A stretch of 47,170 nucleotides of DNA from an uncultured Nocardioidaceae bacterium (GCA_902805855.1 CADCUJ010000020.1:1-47170); one strand, 5' to 3'; positions 7,358-18,133 are shown, counted from the first letter of the stretch. The notes: generated by a model from the sequence alone, not told the origin. A program made the numbers and translations.

Positions 7358-9183
7358 GCGTGGCGCCCGGGGGCAGCCACCTCACCGGGCAACCCTCGGG
7401 TGGTCACCCGGTGGGCCAGCTCGGCACGTAGCACCCGGGCGACCACCGACGCGTCGATGTTCCCGCGCAGCACAACCCGGCGTGCCTCGGTCTCGATGAC
7501 GCACTTCCACACATGGGTGAACCGTCGCGCGGAGAGAGTGACGGCCTCCACCTGGTCGAGCGGGATGTGGACGCTCGAGGGCATCTCCCGGAGCAGCTGG
7601 GCCACCGGAGTCGTCCGGTTGCGGCGAAGCAGCTCGAGCACCCATGGGCGTTGGCGGAGTACGCCGACCAGCCCACGCCACCCGAAGCGCCGCACGTCAC
7701 CGAGCACGATCAGCTCATCGCCGTACCGGACCAGGTCGGCGACCACGCCGCGCAGCAGCACCGGCCCGAACAGCCCGGTGGCGAAGACCGTCGCGGACCG
7801 GGCCCCCGCACCGTTGACCTGCACGGTGGTCTGCAACAGTCCCAGCCACTCCATCCAGGCGTACAGCCGGGCGTTCGACCCGTGCACGAAGGACGCGACG
7901 ACCCCGGAGACGTCGACGACCTCGCGCTCATCGGTGACGACCAGGTGGCCGGCCACCCAGTCCAGCTGCCGCTTCGCGGTGCCGGCGTCGACCACCGCTG
8001 TGGTGACGAAAGCGACCAGGTACTCCTCGAGCACCACAAGCGCGGCCTCGGCCTCATCCGGGCCGGGGGCAGCGAGCCCGTAGAGCGCGGCCGCCACCTC
8101 GCGCTGCTTGTCCTCGACCGCCTCGATGACGTTCGCCATGGTCGGGGCAACCGGCTCGCCACTGACCAGTCCTACGGCCGAGACGAGCTTGGCTGCCAGC
8201 TCACGCTGGTGCGAGCCGACCACCGCATCCGGATACTCGGCCCACGAGACCTCCCGGCCATCGACGCCCAGCCGCTGGGCGACCAGGCGCGAGAACGACC
8301 GGTCGAGGTCTGGGGCCTCGGTGAGTAGGTCGGCGACGCGTCTGCCGGTGACCCTCCGGGGCTGCCTGCGGTCGATCACCCGACAGCTGTCCAGGGCCGC
8401 CACGAAGTCGTGCAGGCCGACGCCCATCTCCACCGGCACCCACGAACGCCGGTAGCTCGGCCGCGCGAACCTCTCGACGAAGATCTCCCACACCTCTGCC
8501 AGCACGTCCACCTCGGGCTCGTCGTCCAGGCCGTGTTCTGCGGCGCGGGTGCGTCCCCACTTCGCGAGCTCTCGCTCCATCTCGGCCAGCGCACCACTGA
8601 GCTCGGTGCTGAGCCCACGGAATGGCCATCCCAGCACCGTGGGAGTGGCTTCGCAGGCGCTCAGCAACCGCCTGCCCAGCCGTTGGGCCCACCGCATCTT
8701 CGCCTGTGCGGCGACCGCCGAGGACGCGACCACCGGCGCCAAGGCCTTGCGCATCTCCAGATCGTGCAGGTGCCACAGGGCGGGACCGGCCACCAGCAGG
8801 ACGACGCCGCGCGCGTCGGTGTGCAGCCTCGTCCGCGGTTCGGTGGAGATCGCCACCCGTCGCACTGCAGGCACCGCAACCGCTGCGGCGACCTCGTCGC
8901 AGAGGTCCCTCAGCGGCTGCTCCTCGCGGCCGATGACGAGCTCCAGCTCTGCGGGGGGGCGAGCACGCAGGAACGCCCACAGCCACCAGGCAGGGGCGAG
9001 CGTCGGGAGGACGAGCAGGGCCAACCAGGAGCGGGCCAGCCCGGCCTGTGTCGCCACCACCGCAACGACAGCGACGAGGGCACCGGTGGCGAGCAGAAGG
9101 AGCAGCAGCCGACGGCACAGCGAACGCACCGGAGCGCTGATCTTCGCAGCCGCCCGGCGCATACTCGTGCCCTGCTTCCCCAC
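7243..9183 (-). CDS. Large membrane-anchored protein, unrecognised
   Basis: I do not recognise this 646-residue protein. The N-terminus has two hydrophobic segments (about 23-45 and 52-72), and the rest appears soluble. The layout (two helices, then a region like [21 protein letters not shown]) recalls M48-type peptidases, but no HEXXH zinc motif is present, so a peptidase function is not supported. The C-terminal half contains repeated valine- and arginine-rich strands and [23 protein letters not shown] at 9183 follows TATCCT by six bases; ATG at 9162 has AGGG seven bases upstream and is the alternative. The last 38 residues are encoded antisense to the dehydrogenase, which is unusual. It is a single-gene unit between the dehydrogenase and ettA. 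Confidence 0.7.
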   Translation of the reverse strand: MGKQGTSMRRAAAKISAPVRSLCRRLLLLLLATGALVAVVAVVATQAGLARSWLALLVLPTLAPAWWLWAFLRARPPAELELVIGREEQPLRDLCDEVAAAVAVPAVRRVAISTEPRTRLHTDARGVVLLVAGPALWHLHDLEMRKALAPVVASSAVAAQAKMRWAQRLGRRLLSACEATPTVLGWPFRGLSTELSGALAEMERELAKWGRTRAAEHGLDDEPEVDVLAEVWEIFVERFARPSYRRSWVPVEMGVGLHDFVAALDSCRVIDRRQPRRVTGRRVADLLTEAPDLDRSFSRLVAQRLGVDGREVSWAEYPDAVVGSHQRELAAKLVSAVGLVSGEPVAPTMANVIEAVEDKQREVAAALYGLAAPGPDEAEAALVVLEEYLVAFVTTAVVDAGTAKRQLDWVAGHLVVTDEREVVDVSGVVASFVHGSNARLYAWMEWLGLLQTTVQVNGAGARSATVFATGLFGPVLLRGVVADLVRYGDELIVLGDVRRFGWRGLVGVLRQRPWVLELLRRNRTTPVAQLLREMPSSVHIPLDQVEAVTLSARRFTHVWKCVIETEARRVVLRGNIDASVVARVLRAELAHRVTTRGLPGEVAAPGRHAQRPDRPAGFSLRSASAMILRWISEVPSKMVVNRASRQ

Positions 9184-9189
9184 AGGTGC

Positions 9190-9195
9190 AGGATA
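9190..9195 (-). promoter_or_regulatory. -10 box for the gene at 7243-9183
   Basis: TATCCT on the minus strand lies six bases from the GTG at 9183, which supports a leaderless start there. Confidence 0.5.
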
Positions 9196-9254
9196 GGTCC
9201 GCTAACGCCTCAAAAGGCAGGAAACCGGACAAGTTGCGCCGGGCGACCAGCGGG

Positions 9255-10937
<1,683 letters not shown>

Positions 10938-10945
10938 GGTCGAAG

Positions 10946-10951
10946 AGCCTA
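10946..10951 (-). promoter_or_regulatory. -10 box for ettA
   Basis: TAGGCT on the minus strand lies eight bases from the ATG at 10937. The leader would be at most one or two bases. Confidence 0.5.
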
Positions 10952-10993
10952 CGGCGACGGGCCAAGCCGGTCCGACCCGACCGTGCGCCCGTC

Positions 10994-11524
10994 TCAGGCG
11001 GCCGAGGTGCCCACCGGCCCTGGGGCCGTGCCGGCAGCCGCTTCCTTGGAGCCGGGGGCATCGGCCGGCGACTTCGGGTTGCCCCAGCTGTCCATCGGCG
11101 TCTGAGCGCGCTGGTCGCCGTGGATCATGTCGGCCAGCTCCTCGTGCGCGTCCGCGTCGGGGCGGTCGGGACGCGCCGACCTGAGGAAGACGCTCGTCCC
11201 GCGGCTGAGGTCGTGACCGACGAAGCTGGCCTCCACGACCAGCGTGGTCGACGTCAGCTGGTCCTCTCGGGTCCACGTCTCGCTGCGCAGCCGGCCGTGC
11301 ACGATGACCGCGTCACCCTTCTTCACCGAGTCGCGGATGTTGTCGGCGAGGGAGCGCCAGGCATTGACGGAGTACCAGGTCGTGTCGCCGTCCGTCCACT
11401 CGCCCTTGCGCTTGATCCGGGGTGTCGAGGCGACCCGGAAGTTCACGACGCTGACGCCGCTGGGCTCTCGGTGGGTCACCTCGTTCCCCACCCAGCCGTG
11501 AAAGGTCACAAAGGTCTCGCTCAT
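10994..11524 (-). CDS. ssb: Second-type single-stranded DNA-binding protein
   Basis: This 176-residue OB-fold protein binds single-stranded DNA. The OB domain covers about residues 1-110 (ETFVTFHGWVGNEVTHRE, VVNFRVASTPRI, DTTWYSVNAWRSLADNI, KKGDAVIVHGRLRSETW). The C-terminal tail is proline- and alanine-rich and ends in PGPVGTSAA. The acidic DDDIPF-type tip of housekeeping SSB, which recruits repair and replication partners, is missing. That places it with accessory SSBs such as Streptomyces SsbB (chromosome segregation in sporulation) and mycobacterial SSBb (Rv2478c). The ATG at 11524 has GAGGAG eight bases upstream. It lies between the GTPase operon and ettA, all on the same strand. Confidence 0.92.
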   Translation of the reverse strand: MSETFVTFHGWVGNEVTHREPSGVSVVNFRVASTPRIKRKGEWTDGDTTWYSVNAWRSLADNIRDSVKKGDAVIVHGRLRSETWTREDQLTSTTLVVEASFVGHDLSRGTSVFLRSARPDRPDADAHEELADMIHGDQRAQTPMDSWGNPKSPADAPGSKEAAAGTAPGPVGTSAA

Positions 11525-11663
11525 GGCGCTGCTCCTCGTCGGTGCGTCGGCTTGTTCGTACGCCGCAAGGCTGCCGGGGACCTGACACCCGCACCAGCCG
11601 CCGGAAGCGTCCTGTGGACCAGCCGGAGCGCACCGAAGCTGTGCAGGAGATCGGGCCGACCAG

Positions 11664-13376
11664 CTAGCCGGCGGCCTTCGCCAAGGCGTCCCGGGTGGCC
11701 CGGTAGGCCTCGACCTCGGCCCCGATCGGCTCGACGACAAGCCGCTCGGTGACGTCGCTGATCGCTGCGCGCAGGCGCCGGTCGGCAGACGACGCCTTCG
11801 CCCGGGCGCCGATGCCGGCGAGGATGCGCGAGAGCCAGGCGAGCGCGATGCCGGCGAGCACCCCGCCCAGGAGCATCAGGCTCGGCACCGCGAAGCCGCG
11901 GTAGTCCGGGGTCTCCGGTACCGGTAGCTGGAAGTAGCCCATCACCGCCAGCCCACCGAGCCAGAGGCCGCCCGCCAAGGCGGTGAGGATGAGGACCCAC
12001 TGCACCACTCGGACGAGCCCCCACCACGCGGGCCGCCGGTCGACCCCGAGGTCGGTGCTCGTCACCGCCTTGTCCAGCGCGTCGTTCAGGTCCGGGAGCC
12101 GAGAGACCGACGCCCGCCTCACCGCGGCCGTCCACGCTTGCGGCAGGCCGGCCGAGACGTCGTCGGCCACAGCACGGACAGCGCTGTCCACTCGTGCCCG
12201 CTGCACCGCGGTCGCCTGCGGGACCGAGGCCCGCGACAGCACCGTGAGCTCCCTTCCTTGCTGGCCTTGCTTGCCTTGCTTGCCCTGCTGGCCTTGCTTG
12301 CCCAGGCCGAGGTGCAGGCGTTTCAACGGGTCCGGCTTGAGCCTGCCCAGCCATGCCGTGAGCGGCCACCCGGTCGCCTGCCGGGCGCGTACCTTGGTCG
12401 ACCTCTCGACGGCTCGAACGACGATTGGCACCCCCGCGGCGTCGGCGAAGGAACCCACCAGCTCCTGCTTGCGGCGGCGCGCCACGTCCCCAGGCTGCGC
12501 GTCGCCGTTCGCCGAGCGCATCCGAGACGCCACGGCAGAGACGTCGGCCGACAACCGGGAGCGAGCCACCTTCTTGGCGGCCACCCGGGACGCGATCAGC
12601 TCTCGCAGCGGAGGCAGTCCCTCGCCGGTTCGCGCCGAGGTCACCAGAACCGGCACCCGGTCGAGACCGTCCTCGGCGAGGAGCCGGCGGAGGTCGTCGA
12701 GCATCTCCGGTCGACGCTCCGGCGCCACGGTGTCGATGTGGTTGAGGGCCATCACCATCACCTCCTGGTGGGAGGCCAGCGGCTCCAGGTACCGCTGATG
12801 GATCGCCGCGTCGGCGTACTTCTGCGGGTCGAGCACCCAGACCATCAGGTCGGCGAGCCGCACCAGCCGATCGACCTCGACGTGGTGAGCCACCTCCGTG
12901 GAGTCGTGGTCGGGGAGGTCGAGCAGCACCAGCCCGCGCAGGTCGGACTCGTGGCTCGCTCCTCCGAGTCCGCTGGGCGCGTCCAGGGGGCTCTCCCGCT
13001 CCACCTGATGCCGCTTCGGGACACCGAGCCAGTCGAGCAGCTCGCCGGCGCCCTCGGCTCCCCAGACGCAGGCCATTGTGGCGGCCGTCGTCGGGCGGCG
13101 TACGCCGACGGCGGACAGCTCGAGGCCCGCCACTGCGTTGAACACCGATGACTTGCCGGACCCGGTGGCTCCGGCCAGCGCCACGACGGTGTGCTCTGCC
13201 GACAGGCGCAACCTGGCTCCTGCGCGGCCGAGCACCTCGTTCGCCTCGGCCACCAGGTCCGGGTCCAGACGTCCGCTGGAGGCCTCCACGGCGCGCTGCA
13301 AAGCGTCCATCCGGGCCACGAGGTCGGAGCCTCCGCGGCCGGTCAGCCTCCGCGCCCCTTCGAGCAGTGCGGTCAC
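11664..13376 (-). CDS. Membrane GTPase with P-loop, YfjP/dynamin-like (second of pair)
   Basis: This 570-residue GTPase has Walker A GATGSGKSS at about 69-77, then RRPTTAA as the G2 region, DLPDHDS as a modified G3 (about 153-159) and NHID as G4 (about 212-215). Two transmembrane helices are near residues 445-510 (VLILTALAGGLWLGGLAVMG and SLMLLGGVLAGIALAWLS). A collagen-like run of six Gly-X-Gln/Glu triplets lies at about 359-376, probably a flexible spacer. The GTG start overlaps the stop of the first GTPase gene as GTGA. The arrangement resembles bacterial dynamin pairs such as IniA/IniC and Streptomyces DynA/DynB, which work together at membranes. Membership is inferred from architecture, not proven. 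Confidence 0.82.
   Translation of the reverse strand: MTALLEGARRLTGRGGSDLVARMDALQRAVEASSGRLDPDLVAEANEVLGRAGARLRLSAEHTVVALAGATGSGKSSVFNAVAGLELSAVGVRRPTTAATMACVWGAEGAGELLDWLGVPKRHQVERESPLDAPSGLGGASHESDLRGLVLLDLPDHDSTEVAHHVEVDRLVRLADLMVWVLDPQKYADAAIHQRYLEPLASHQEVMVMALNHIDTVAPERRPEMLDDLRRLLAEDGLDRVPVLVTSARTGEGLPPLRELIASRVAAKKVARSRLSADVSAVASRMRSANGDAQPGDVARRRKQELVGSFADAAGVPIVVRAVERSTKVRARQATGWPLTAWLGRLKPDPLKRLHLGLGKQGQQGKQGKQGQQGRELTVLSRASVPQATAVQRARVDSAVRAVADDVSAGLPQAWTAAVRRASVSRLPDLNDALDKAVTSTDLGVDRRPAWWGLVRVVQWVLILTALAGGLWLGGLAVMGYFQLPVPETPDYRGFAVPSLMLLGGVLAGIALAWLSRILAGIGARAKASSADRRLRAAISDVTERLVVEPIGAEVEAYRATRDALAKAAG
12249..12302 (-). repeat. Tandem nine-base repeat coding for Gly-X-Gln triplets
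   Basis: Six consecutive nine-base units in the GTPase gene code for GKQ, GQQ, GKQ, GKQ, GQQ and GRE. Units differ by a few bases, so the array may change length by slippage. Confidence 0.8.
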
Positions 13377-15091
13377 CTGCCCGCCTCTGCCGGAAGTACG
13401 GAGCCGGAGCCGTCGATCCGGTCCGCGGCGGCACGCAGCCGCTGCTCGGTGTCGGACACCGCGACCTGACCGAGCACGTTGCGGAACCTCTCGCGCTCGG
13501 TGTCCAGCAGGGCCTCCACCCTGCCTCGCAGGTCCCTGCGGGCGGTGGCGGCCAGTCGTCGTACGGCCTGGTCACCGAAGACCGCCTCGAGCAGCTTCTG
13601 GCCGATCAAGGCACTTCCGCCGGCAATGCCTGCCTCGGCACCGGTCACCCCGGCCGTGTGAGCGAACACCACCACCATCAAAGCGACGCTCAGCCCATTG
13701 ACGCCGAACGCCAGGAACCGGGCCGTCGACCGCTTGTCGGCACCCTCGGAGCGCACCATCTCCAGCACGTCCTGCTGCCAGTCGCGCACCGCCCGCTCCG
13801 CCTTGGCCCGGAAGTCCCTGGATGCGCGTCCCAGGTCGCGCTCGGACTCCTCGACGAGTCGCTGACCGGCTTCCGACGACCGCCACGATGCGACCGCGCG
13901 CTCCGCCGCACTCTCCGCGTGCTCGAGGATCAGGGACTCCAGACCCGACTCCACGGCGACGGTGACCTGCTCCGCCTGCTGCGGACGGCCTCGCAGCACA
14001 CCGGTGATCCGGTCGCGGAGCCAGCCGATCCTGGACTCCAGGGACTTCAGCAGCTCACCGGTGCCGACGAACTCCTGCCAGCGGGCCAGCACCTCTCCCC
14101 GCAGCAGCGTCCCGTCGGCCGAGGCTTCGTCCACGCGGGTGACCGCCTCCTGGTAGGCGGCGTCGACGCTTCGGTGCAGTCGCGCCGTCATCTCTTCCTG
14201 CGCGGCGACGGCGTCCGCGACCACGCGCGTGCGACCCGCCAGGCTGCGCACCGCCCCGTCCAGCGTCTGCTTGACCACTGCCGCCCGGGCGTTCGCGTCG
14301 GCCGCCAGGGACTGCAGCCAGTCCCGGATCCGGGCCACCGACTCAGCTGGGAGCAGACCCTCTGCGTCGACCACACCCTCGGTCACCGTGAACAGCAGGG
14401 CGTCGCGCAGGCCGCGGTCGGTGAGCAGCCTGGCGAGGTCGCCGGCCACCTCCTCGACTGCCTCGGGGCGGGTGCGGTCCAAGACGACGGCGAGCGCAGC
14501 GCTGCGGTCGGCCGCCGTCTTGAGGAAGTCCCACGGGACCTGGTCGGCGTACCTGGCTGCCGAGGTGACGAAAAGCCACAGGTCCGCTGCCGCGAGCAGC
14601 TGGGAGGCCAGTGCGCGGTTGCGCCGCTCCACCGAGTCGATGTCGGGTGCGTCCAAGATGGCCAAGCCGACCGGGACGGAGTCCGAGGAGACCAGCTGGA
14701 GTGCCCCGGGGTCGGCGGTCGCACCGGTGGTACGTGCGAGCTCGGGAAGTATCCGCCCGGTGTCGAACCATCCGACGTCGGCCGGGTTGTGCACCAGCAC
14801 CGGTGACCGAGTGGTCGGCCGGAGAACGCCGGTCTCGCTGACCCGGGTGCCGACGAGGGTGTTGACCAGCGTGGACTTGCCGGCACCGGTGGAGCCGCCG
14901 ACGACGGTGAGCAGCGGCGCCTCGATCTGGGCCAGCCGCGGCAGCACGTAGTCGTCGAGCTGGTCGAGCATCTCGTCTCTGGCCCGCCGGGAGTCGTCGG
15001 CACCCGGGAGCTGCAGGGGCAGCTCGGTCTCCCGCAGGGCTTCGCGCAGCTGCCGCAGGGTCGTCACCAGGTCGGTCGCCGTGGCGGTCAT
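13373..15091 (-). CDS. Dynamin-like GTPase (first of pair)
   Basis: This 572-residue protein has Walker A GGSTGAGKST at about 65-74, RPTTRSP as the G2 loop at 91-97, and DAPDIDS as the G3 segment at about 147-153. A long helical region with several predicted coiled-coil stretches follows. Near the C-terminus a hydrophobic hairpin (about 455-505, LAFGVNGLSVALMVVVFAHTAG and AGIAGGSALIGQKLLEAVFG) could insert in the membrane. The architecture fits a bacterial dynamin. The ATG at 15091 overlaps the stop of the PrsW-like gene as ATGA, and its own stop overlaps the next GTPase start as GTGA. The two GTPases probably form a heteromeric membrane-remodelling complex; this is inference. Confidence 0.85.
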   Translation of the reverse strand: MTATATDLVTTLRQLREALRETELPLQLPGADDSRRARDEMLDQLDDYVLPRLAQIEAPLLTVVGGSTGAGKSTLVNTLVGTRVSETGVLRPTTRSPVLVHNPADVGWFDTGRILPELARTTGATADPGALQLVSSDSVPVGLAILDAPDIDSVERRNRALASQLLAAADLWLFVTSAARYADQVPWDFLKTAADRSAALAVVLDRTRPEAVEEVAGDLARLLTDRGLRDALLFTVTEGVVDAEGLLPAESVARIRDWLQSLAADANARAAVVKQTLDGAVRSLAGRTRVVADAVAAQEEMTARLHRSVDAAYQEAVTRVDEASADGTLLRGEVLARWQEFVGTGELLKSLESRIGWLRDRITGVLRGRPQQAEQVTVAVESGLESLILEHAESAAERAVASWRSSEAGQRLVEESERDLGRASRDFRAKAERAVRDWQQDVLEMVRSEGADKRSTARFLAFGVNGLSVALMVVVFAHTAGVTGAEAGIAGGSALIGQKLLEAVFGDQAVRRLAATARRDLRGRVEALLDTERERFRNVLGQVAVSDTEQRLRAAADRIDGSGSVLPAEAGR

Positions 15092-16287
15092 CGAGGCCCA
15101 CCCAGCTGCGCCCCGACCGGCCACCCGCGCGGCGAGCTCGGTGGGAACAAGACATAGGGCCGCAGGGCAGCGAGCCGGGCCACCATGGCCTGTCCGCGTT
15201 GGACGAAGTCGGCGGGCGCCGTACCACGCAGGTACCGGTCGTGCAGGAAGGCCAGCTCGACGGCCTGCTGCTGGTAGCTCGTCATCGCCTTCGCACCCGC
15301 CCGCCCGCTGTGCGCCTTGGCGAAGCTGCGGGCGGACCGACGGCCCGCGAGCCGCGCCAGCCAGGGCACCTCCTGATGCGGCAGCAGACCCCGGCGCGCA
15401 CAGTCGGCCAGGGCCCGGGCCAGCATCTGACCTTCCCGCTTGCGCACCCACACAGCGAACGCGACCGCCAGCAAGAAGGCAGGCACCATCGCGAACAGGT
15501 AGGTCAGCAGGAACAGGCTCCCGCCGGCGAAGAACGCGGAGCCGTTCCAGAGCGCATGCGCGCCCACCGCCACCCCGTAGCCGACGACCGGGGCCAGCCA
15601 GCGGATGACGCCGCTCCTGGTCACCACCGCGTACCCGACACCGATCCCGATCGCCACCGTGAACAGCGGGTGCGCGAACGGGCTGAATATCCCACGGACG
15701 ACGAAGGTCCCCGTCGCCGCGCCGATGCCGCCGGGGCCGAGGCCCGCGCCGCCCATGTAGGCGCTCGCCAGGTAGAGGATGTTCTCGGTGAACGCGAAGC
15801 CGACCGCGACCACCCCTGCGTAGACGATGCCGTCCAGGATCCCGTCGACCTCGTGCCGGCGCACCAGCAGCAGCAGCACGACGAACACGCCCTTGGCGGC
15901 CTCCTCGGTGACCGGCGCGACGATCGCGGCCGACCACGCCGATGACAGCGAGATCGTGGCCCGCTCCAGCACCTGGACCGCCAGTGCCGCGCTGGTCGCC
16001 ACCACCGCGCCCCAGCCGAATGCGAGCGCGAGCAGGGCGACCGGTTCCGGCTCGTACCGGTCCAGCCACATGAAGCAGGCCACCACCGGCCCCACCGGAA
16101 CCGCGGCGAGGACGACCCCGATCGCCAGAGCACCGGGGGCCCCGGACGCCAGCAGCACCAGCGCCATCACCGCTGCGCCGAGCACCAACGCGATGGAGAC
16201 CGCGACCGTGAACACGACGCCGCTGCGGCGGCGGGGCCGGGAGCCTGAGGGCGCCTGCGGCACCGCGGCGTACGGCGTCCCGTTCAT
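15088..16287 (-). CDS. PrsW family intramembrane metalloprotease
   Basis: This 399-residue membrane protein belongs to the PrsW/CAAX-protease-like group; B. subtilis PrsW cuts an anti-sigma factor. It has eight or so hydrophobic helices between about 25 and 290. Diagnostic residues are EEAAKG at 128-133, FAFTENILY at 164-172, AHPLFT at about 205-210 and GAHALWN further on. The two histidines and two glutamates are the expected metal and catalytic set. The C-terminal 110 residues are cytoplasmic and basic. The ATG at 16287 follows a leaderless -10 box; a longer upstream frame is the shadow of pepP. It leads the operon with the two GTPases. Its substrate is unknown; the GTPases are candidate partners. 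Confidence 0.88.
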   Translation of the reverse strand: MNGTPYAAVPQAPSGSRPRRRSGVVFTVAVSIALVLGAAVMALVLLASGAPGALAIGVVLAAVPVGPVVACFMWLDRYEPEPVALLALAFGWGAVVATSAALAVQVLERATISLSSAWSAAIVAPVTEEAAKGVFVVLLLLVRRHEVDGILDGIVYAGVVAVGFAFTENILYLASAYMGGAGLGPGGIGAATGTFVVRGIFSPFAHPLFTVAIGIGVGYAVVTRSGVIRWLAPVVGYGVAVGAHALWNGSAFFAGGSLFLLTYLFAMVPAFLLAVAFAVWVRKREGQMLARALADCARRGLLPHQEVPWLARLAGRRSARSFAKAHSGRAGAKAMTSYQQQAVELAFLHDRYLRGTAPADFVQRGQAMVARLAALRPYVLFPPSSPRGWPVGAQLGGPR

Positions 16288-16294
16288 GTGTCGC

Positions 16295-16300
16295 AGCCTA
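16295..16300 (-). promoter_or_regulatory. -10 box for the prsW/GTPase operon
   Basis: TAGGCT on the minus strand, seven bases from the ATG at 16287. It lies inside the 37-base gap to the divergent pepP gene. Confidence 0.6.
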
Positions 16301-16312
16301 TCCGGCACGTCG

Positions 16313-16318
16313 TACAGT
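16313..16318 (+). promoter_or_regulatory. -10 box for the aminopeptidase P gene
   Basis: TACAGT, six bases before the GTG at 16325. Its -35 region overlaps the start of the divergent prsW transcription unit. Confidence 0.6.
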
Positions 16319-16324
16319 GCTCTG

Positions 16325-17848
16325 GTGAGCGACCAGAGCCGGACTCCGCAGACCACGACACCCGAGAACGACCCCGACAACCGCGTCGAAGCGGGGGCGG
16401 ATGCACCGCTGCCCGCCGAGGGCACCGACTCCCGCGACAGCGCGGAGGGCCTGAACGTCGAGAGCCACGACCCGGCGGTCCCGGAGGCGTACGCCGCCTT
16501 CATGCGGCAGGGCTGGGGCGAGCGCGAGCTCGACCTTCCGCCGCACCCGGTTGCTCCCTGGGCGGCGCGGCGCCGCACCCGGCTCGCCGAGATGTTCCCG
16601 GGTGAGCGGCTGGTGGTGCCGGCGGGGACCTTCAAGGTCCGCTCGAACGACACCGACTACCGGTTCCGCCCGGACACCGCGCACACCTACCTGTCGGGGA
16701 ACCAGACCACCGACGCGGTGCTGGTCGTGCATGGCGACTCCGACGGGGAGGCGGTGCTGTACGCACGGCCTCGCTCCTCCCGTGACACCGACGAGTTCTT
16801 CCGGGACCGGCAGTACGGCGAGCTGTGGGCCGGACGCCGGCCTTCCTTGCAGGAGATCTCGAGCTCGCTCGGACTTCCCTGCCGGCACATCGACGAGCTC
16901 GGGCCGGTCCTCGCGTCCGCTGGCAAGACGCGCCTGCTGCGTGGGGTGGACGGCCGCCTCGACAGTGCTCTGCCGGCTGACGAGGCTCGCGACGAGGAGT
17001 TCGCGCGGGTGCTCTCGGAGATGCGTTTGGTGAAGGACGAGTGGGAGCTCGAGCAGCTCCAGGAGGCCTGTGACATCACCACCCTCGGCTTCTCCGACAG
17101 CGTCCGCGAGTGGGACAACGTACTCAGGTACGGCGAGCGCTGGATCGAAGGCACGTTCTTTCGGCGGGCCCGGGCGATGGGCAACGACATCGGCTACGAC
17201 GCGATCGTCGGTGGCGGTCGACATGCCACCACGCTGCACTGGATCGAGAACAGCGGTCCGATCACACCCGGTGAGCTGGTGCTGCTGGACATGGGTGTCG
17301 AGGCGTCCACCCTCTACACCGCCGACGTCACTCGTACCCTGCCCGTCGACGGGACCTTCAGCCCCCTGCAGCGAGACCTCTACACGCTGGTGTTGGACGC
17401 ACAGCAGGCCGGCATCGACGCGGTGCGCCCCGGAGCCGCATTCCTGGCCCCGCACAACGCGGCGATGGAGGTGCTCGCGCACGGACTGGAGGACCTCGGC
17501 CTGCTCCCGGTCCCTGCGGAGGAGGCGCTCTCCCCCGACAGCAAGGTCTACGCCCGCTGGACCTTGCACGGCACCAGCCACATGCTCGGCATGGACGTGC
17601 ACGACTGCGCGCAGGCGTCCACCGGCATCTACCCACGTGGGGACCTGGCGGAGGGCATGGTGCTCACCGTCGAGCCGGGCCTGTACTTCCAGGAGGACGA
17701 CCTGCTCGTGCCCGAGGAGCTGCGCGGCATCGGCATCCGCATCGAGGACGACATCGTGGTCACCGAGGACGGCTCACGCAACCTCTCCGAGGCACTCCCC
17801 CGGGACCTGCGTGGCATCGAGGAGTGGATCGGCGCCCTGCGACCGTAG
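16325..17848 (+). CDS. pepP: Xaa-Pro aminopeptidase (M24B)
   Basis: This two-metal enzyme removes an N-terminal residue that precedes proline. The 507-residue protein has an acidic disordered N-terminus (about 1-50), the creatinase N domain (about 75-220, including RSNDTDYRFRPDTAHTYLSGN), and the pita-bread catalytic domain. Metal ligands are visible as LLDMGVEASTLYTADVTRTLP (two aspartates), GTSHMLGMDVHD (histidine), TVEPGLYF (glutamate) and GIRIEDDIVV (glutamate). The GTG at 16325 is chosen because a -10 box lies six bases upstream; the frame is open farther upstream only as a shadow of prsW. The last codons merge into a short tandem repeat downstream. Confidence 0.94.
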   Translation: MSDQSRTPQTTTPENDPDNRVEAGADAPLPAEGTDSRDSAEGLNVESHDPAVPEAYAAFMRQGWGERELDLPPHPVAPWAARRRTRLAEMFPGERLVVPAGTFKVRSNDTDYRFRPDTAHTYLSGNQTTDAVLVVHGDSDGEAVLYARPRSSRDTDEFFRDRQYGELWAGRRPSLQEISSSLGLPCRHIDELGPVLASAGKTRLLRGVDGRLDSALPADEARDEEFARVLSEMRLVKDEWELEQLQEACDITTLGFSDSVREWDNVLRYGERWIEGTFFRRARAMGNDIGYDAIVGGGRHATTLHWIENSGPITPGELVLLDMGVEASTLYTADVTRTLPVDGTFSPLQRDLYTLVLDAQQAGIDAVRPGAAFLAPHNAAMEVLAHGLEDLGLLPVPAEEALSPDSKVYARWTLHGTSHMLGMDVHDCAQASTGIYPRGDLAEGMVLTVEPGLYFQEDDLLVPEELRGIGIRIEDDIVVTEDGSRNLSEALPRDLRGIEEWIGALRP

Positions 17849-17900
17849 AGCGACCATGGGCGACCATAAGGCGACCATAGGGAGACCGACCGTAGGACCG
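17840..17900 (+). repeat. Degenerate tandem repeat at the pepP stop codon
   Basis: Four to five copies of GCGACC(A/G)T plus two to three bases run head to tail at 10-11 base spacing. The first copy contains the last pepP codons and its TAG stop. The rest is non-coding. Confidence 0.7.
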
Positions 17901-17926
17901 CAGAAACGTCCGGTATGCCGTTGATA

Positions 17927-17953
17927 CCGGCTCGAGCCGGCCCTCGGTAACCT
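17927..17953 (+). promoter_or_regulatory. Possible promoter region of tRNA-Arg with palindrome
   Basis: CCGGCTCGAGCCGG is a perfect 14-base palindrome at 17927-17940. A TAACCT box at 17948-17953 lies 23 bases before the tRNA. The TTGATA at 17921 is too far from it for a normal -35 box. Confidence 0.4.
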
Positions 17954-17976
17954 CGGTCGTGCGGAGAGACGGACAG

Positions 17977-18050
17977 GCCCTCGTAGCTCAGCTGGATAGA
18001 GCACCAGACTTCTAATCTGATGGTCGCAGGTTCGAGTCCTGCCGGGGGCG
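17977..18050 (+). tRNA. tRNA-Arg (anticodon TCT)
   Basis: A 74-base cloverleaf. The acceptor arm GCCCTCG pairs with CGGGGGC, the D arm is AGCTCAGCTGGATAGAGC, the anticodon loop is CTTCTAA with anticodon TCT, and the T arm is GCAGG-TTCGAGT-CCTGC. CCA is not encoded. Confidence 0.96.
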
Positions 18051-18133
18051 CTGGCCGGCGCGGTCGCACCGGGCGCCCGCGCTGCCCTACGCGTGTCGCT
18101 CGCGCATGAGAGTCGGACTTGGCGGTACAAAGG

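Noticed and set aside
8700-8760. M48-type zinc peptidase in the gene at 7243-9183
   Set aside because: The position where HEXXH would be has no histidine pair or glutamate arrangement.
13148-14806. 552-codon open frame opposite the two GTPase genes
   Set aside because: The composition is that of antisense high-GC code; both GTPases have clear motifs, so this is a shadow.
16298-17602. 434-codon open frame opposite pepP
   Set aside because: Shadow of the aminopeptidase P gene, which has all its metal ligands.
17977-18050. tRNA-Arg as an integration site for a mobile element
   Set aside because: No integrase, no repeat of the tRNA 3' end and no change in gene content are visible nearby.
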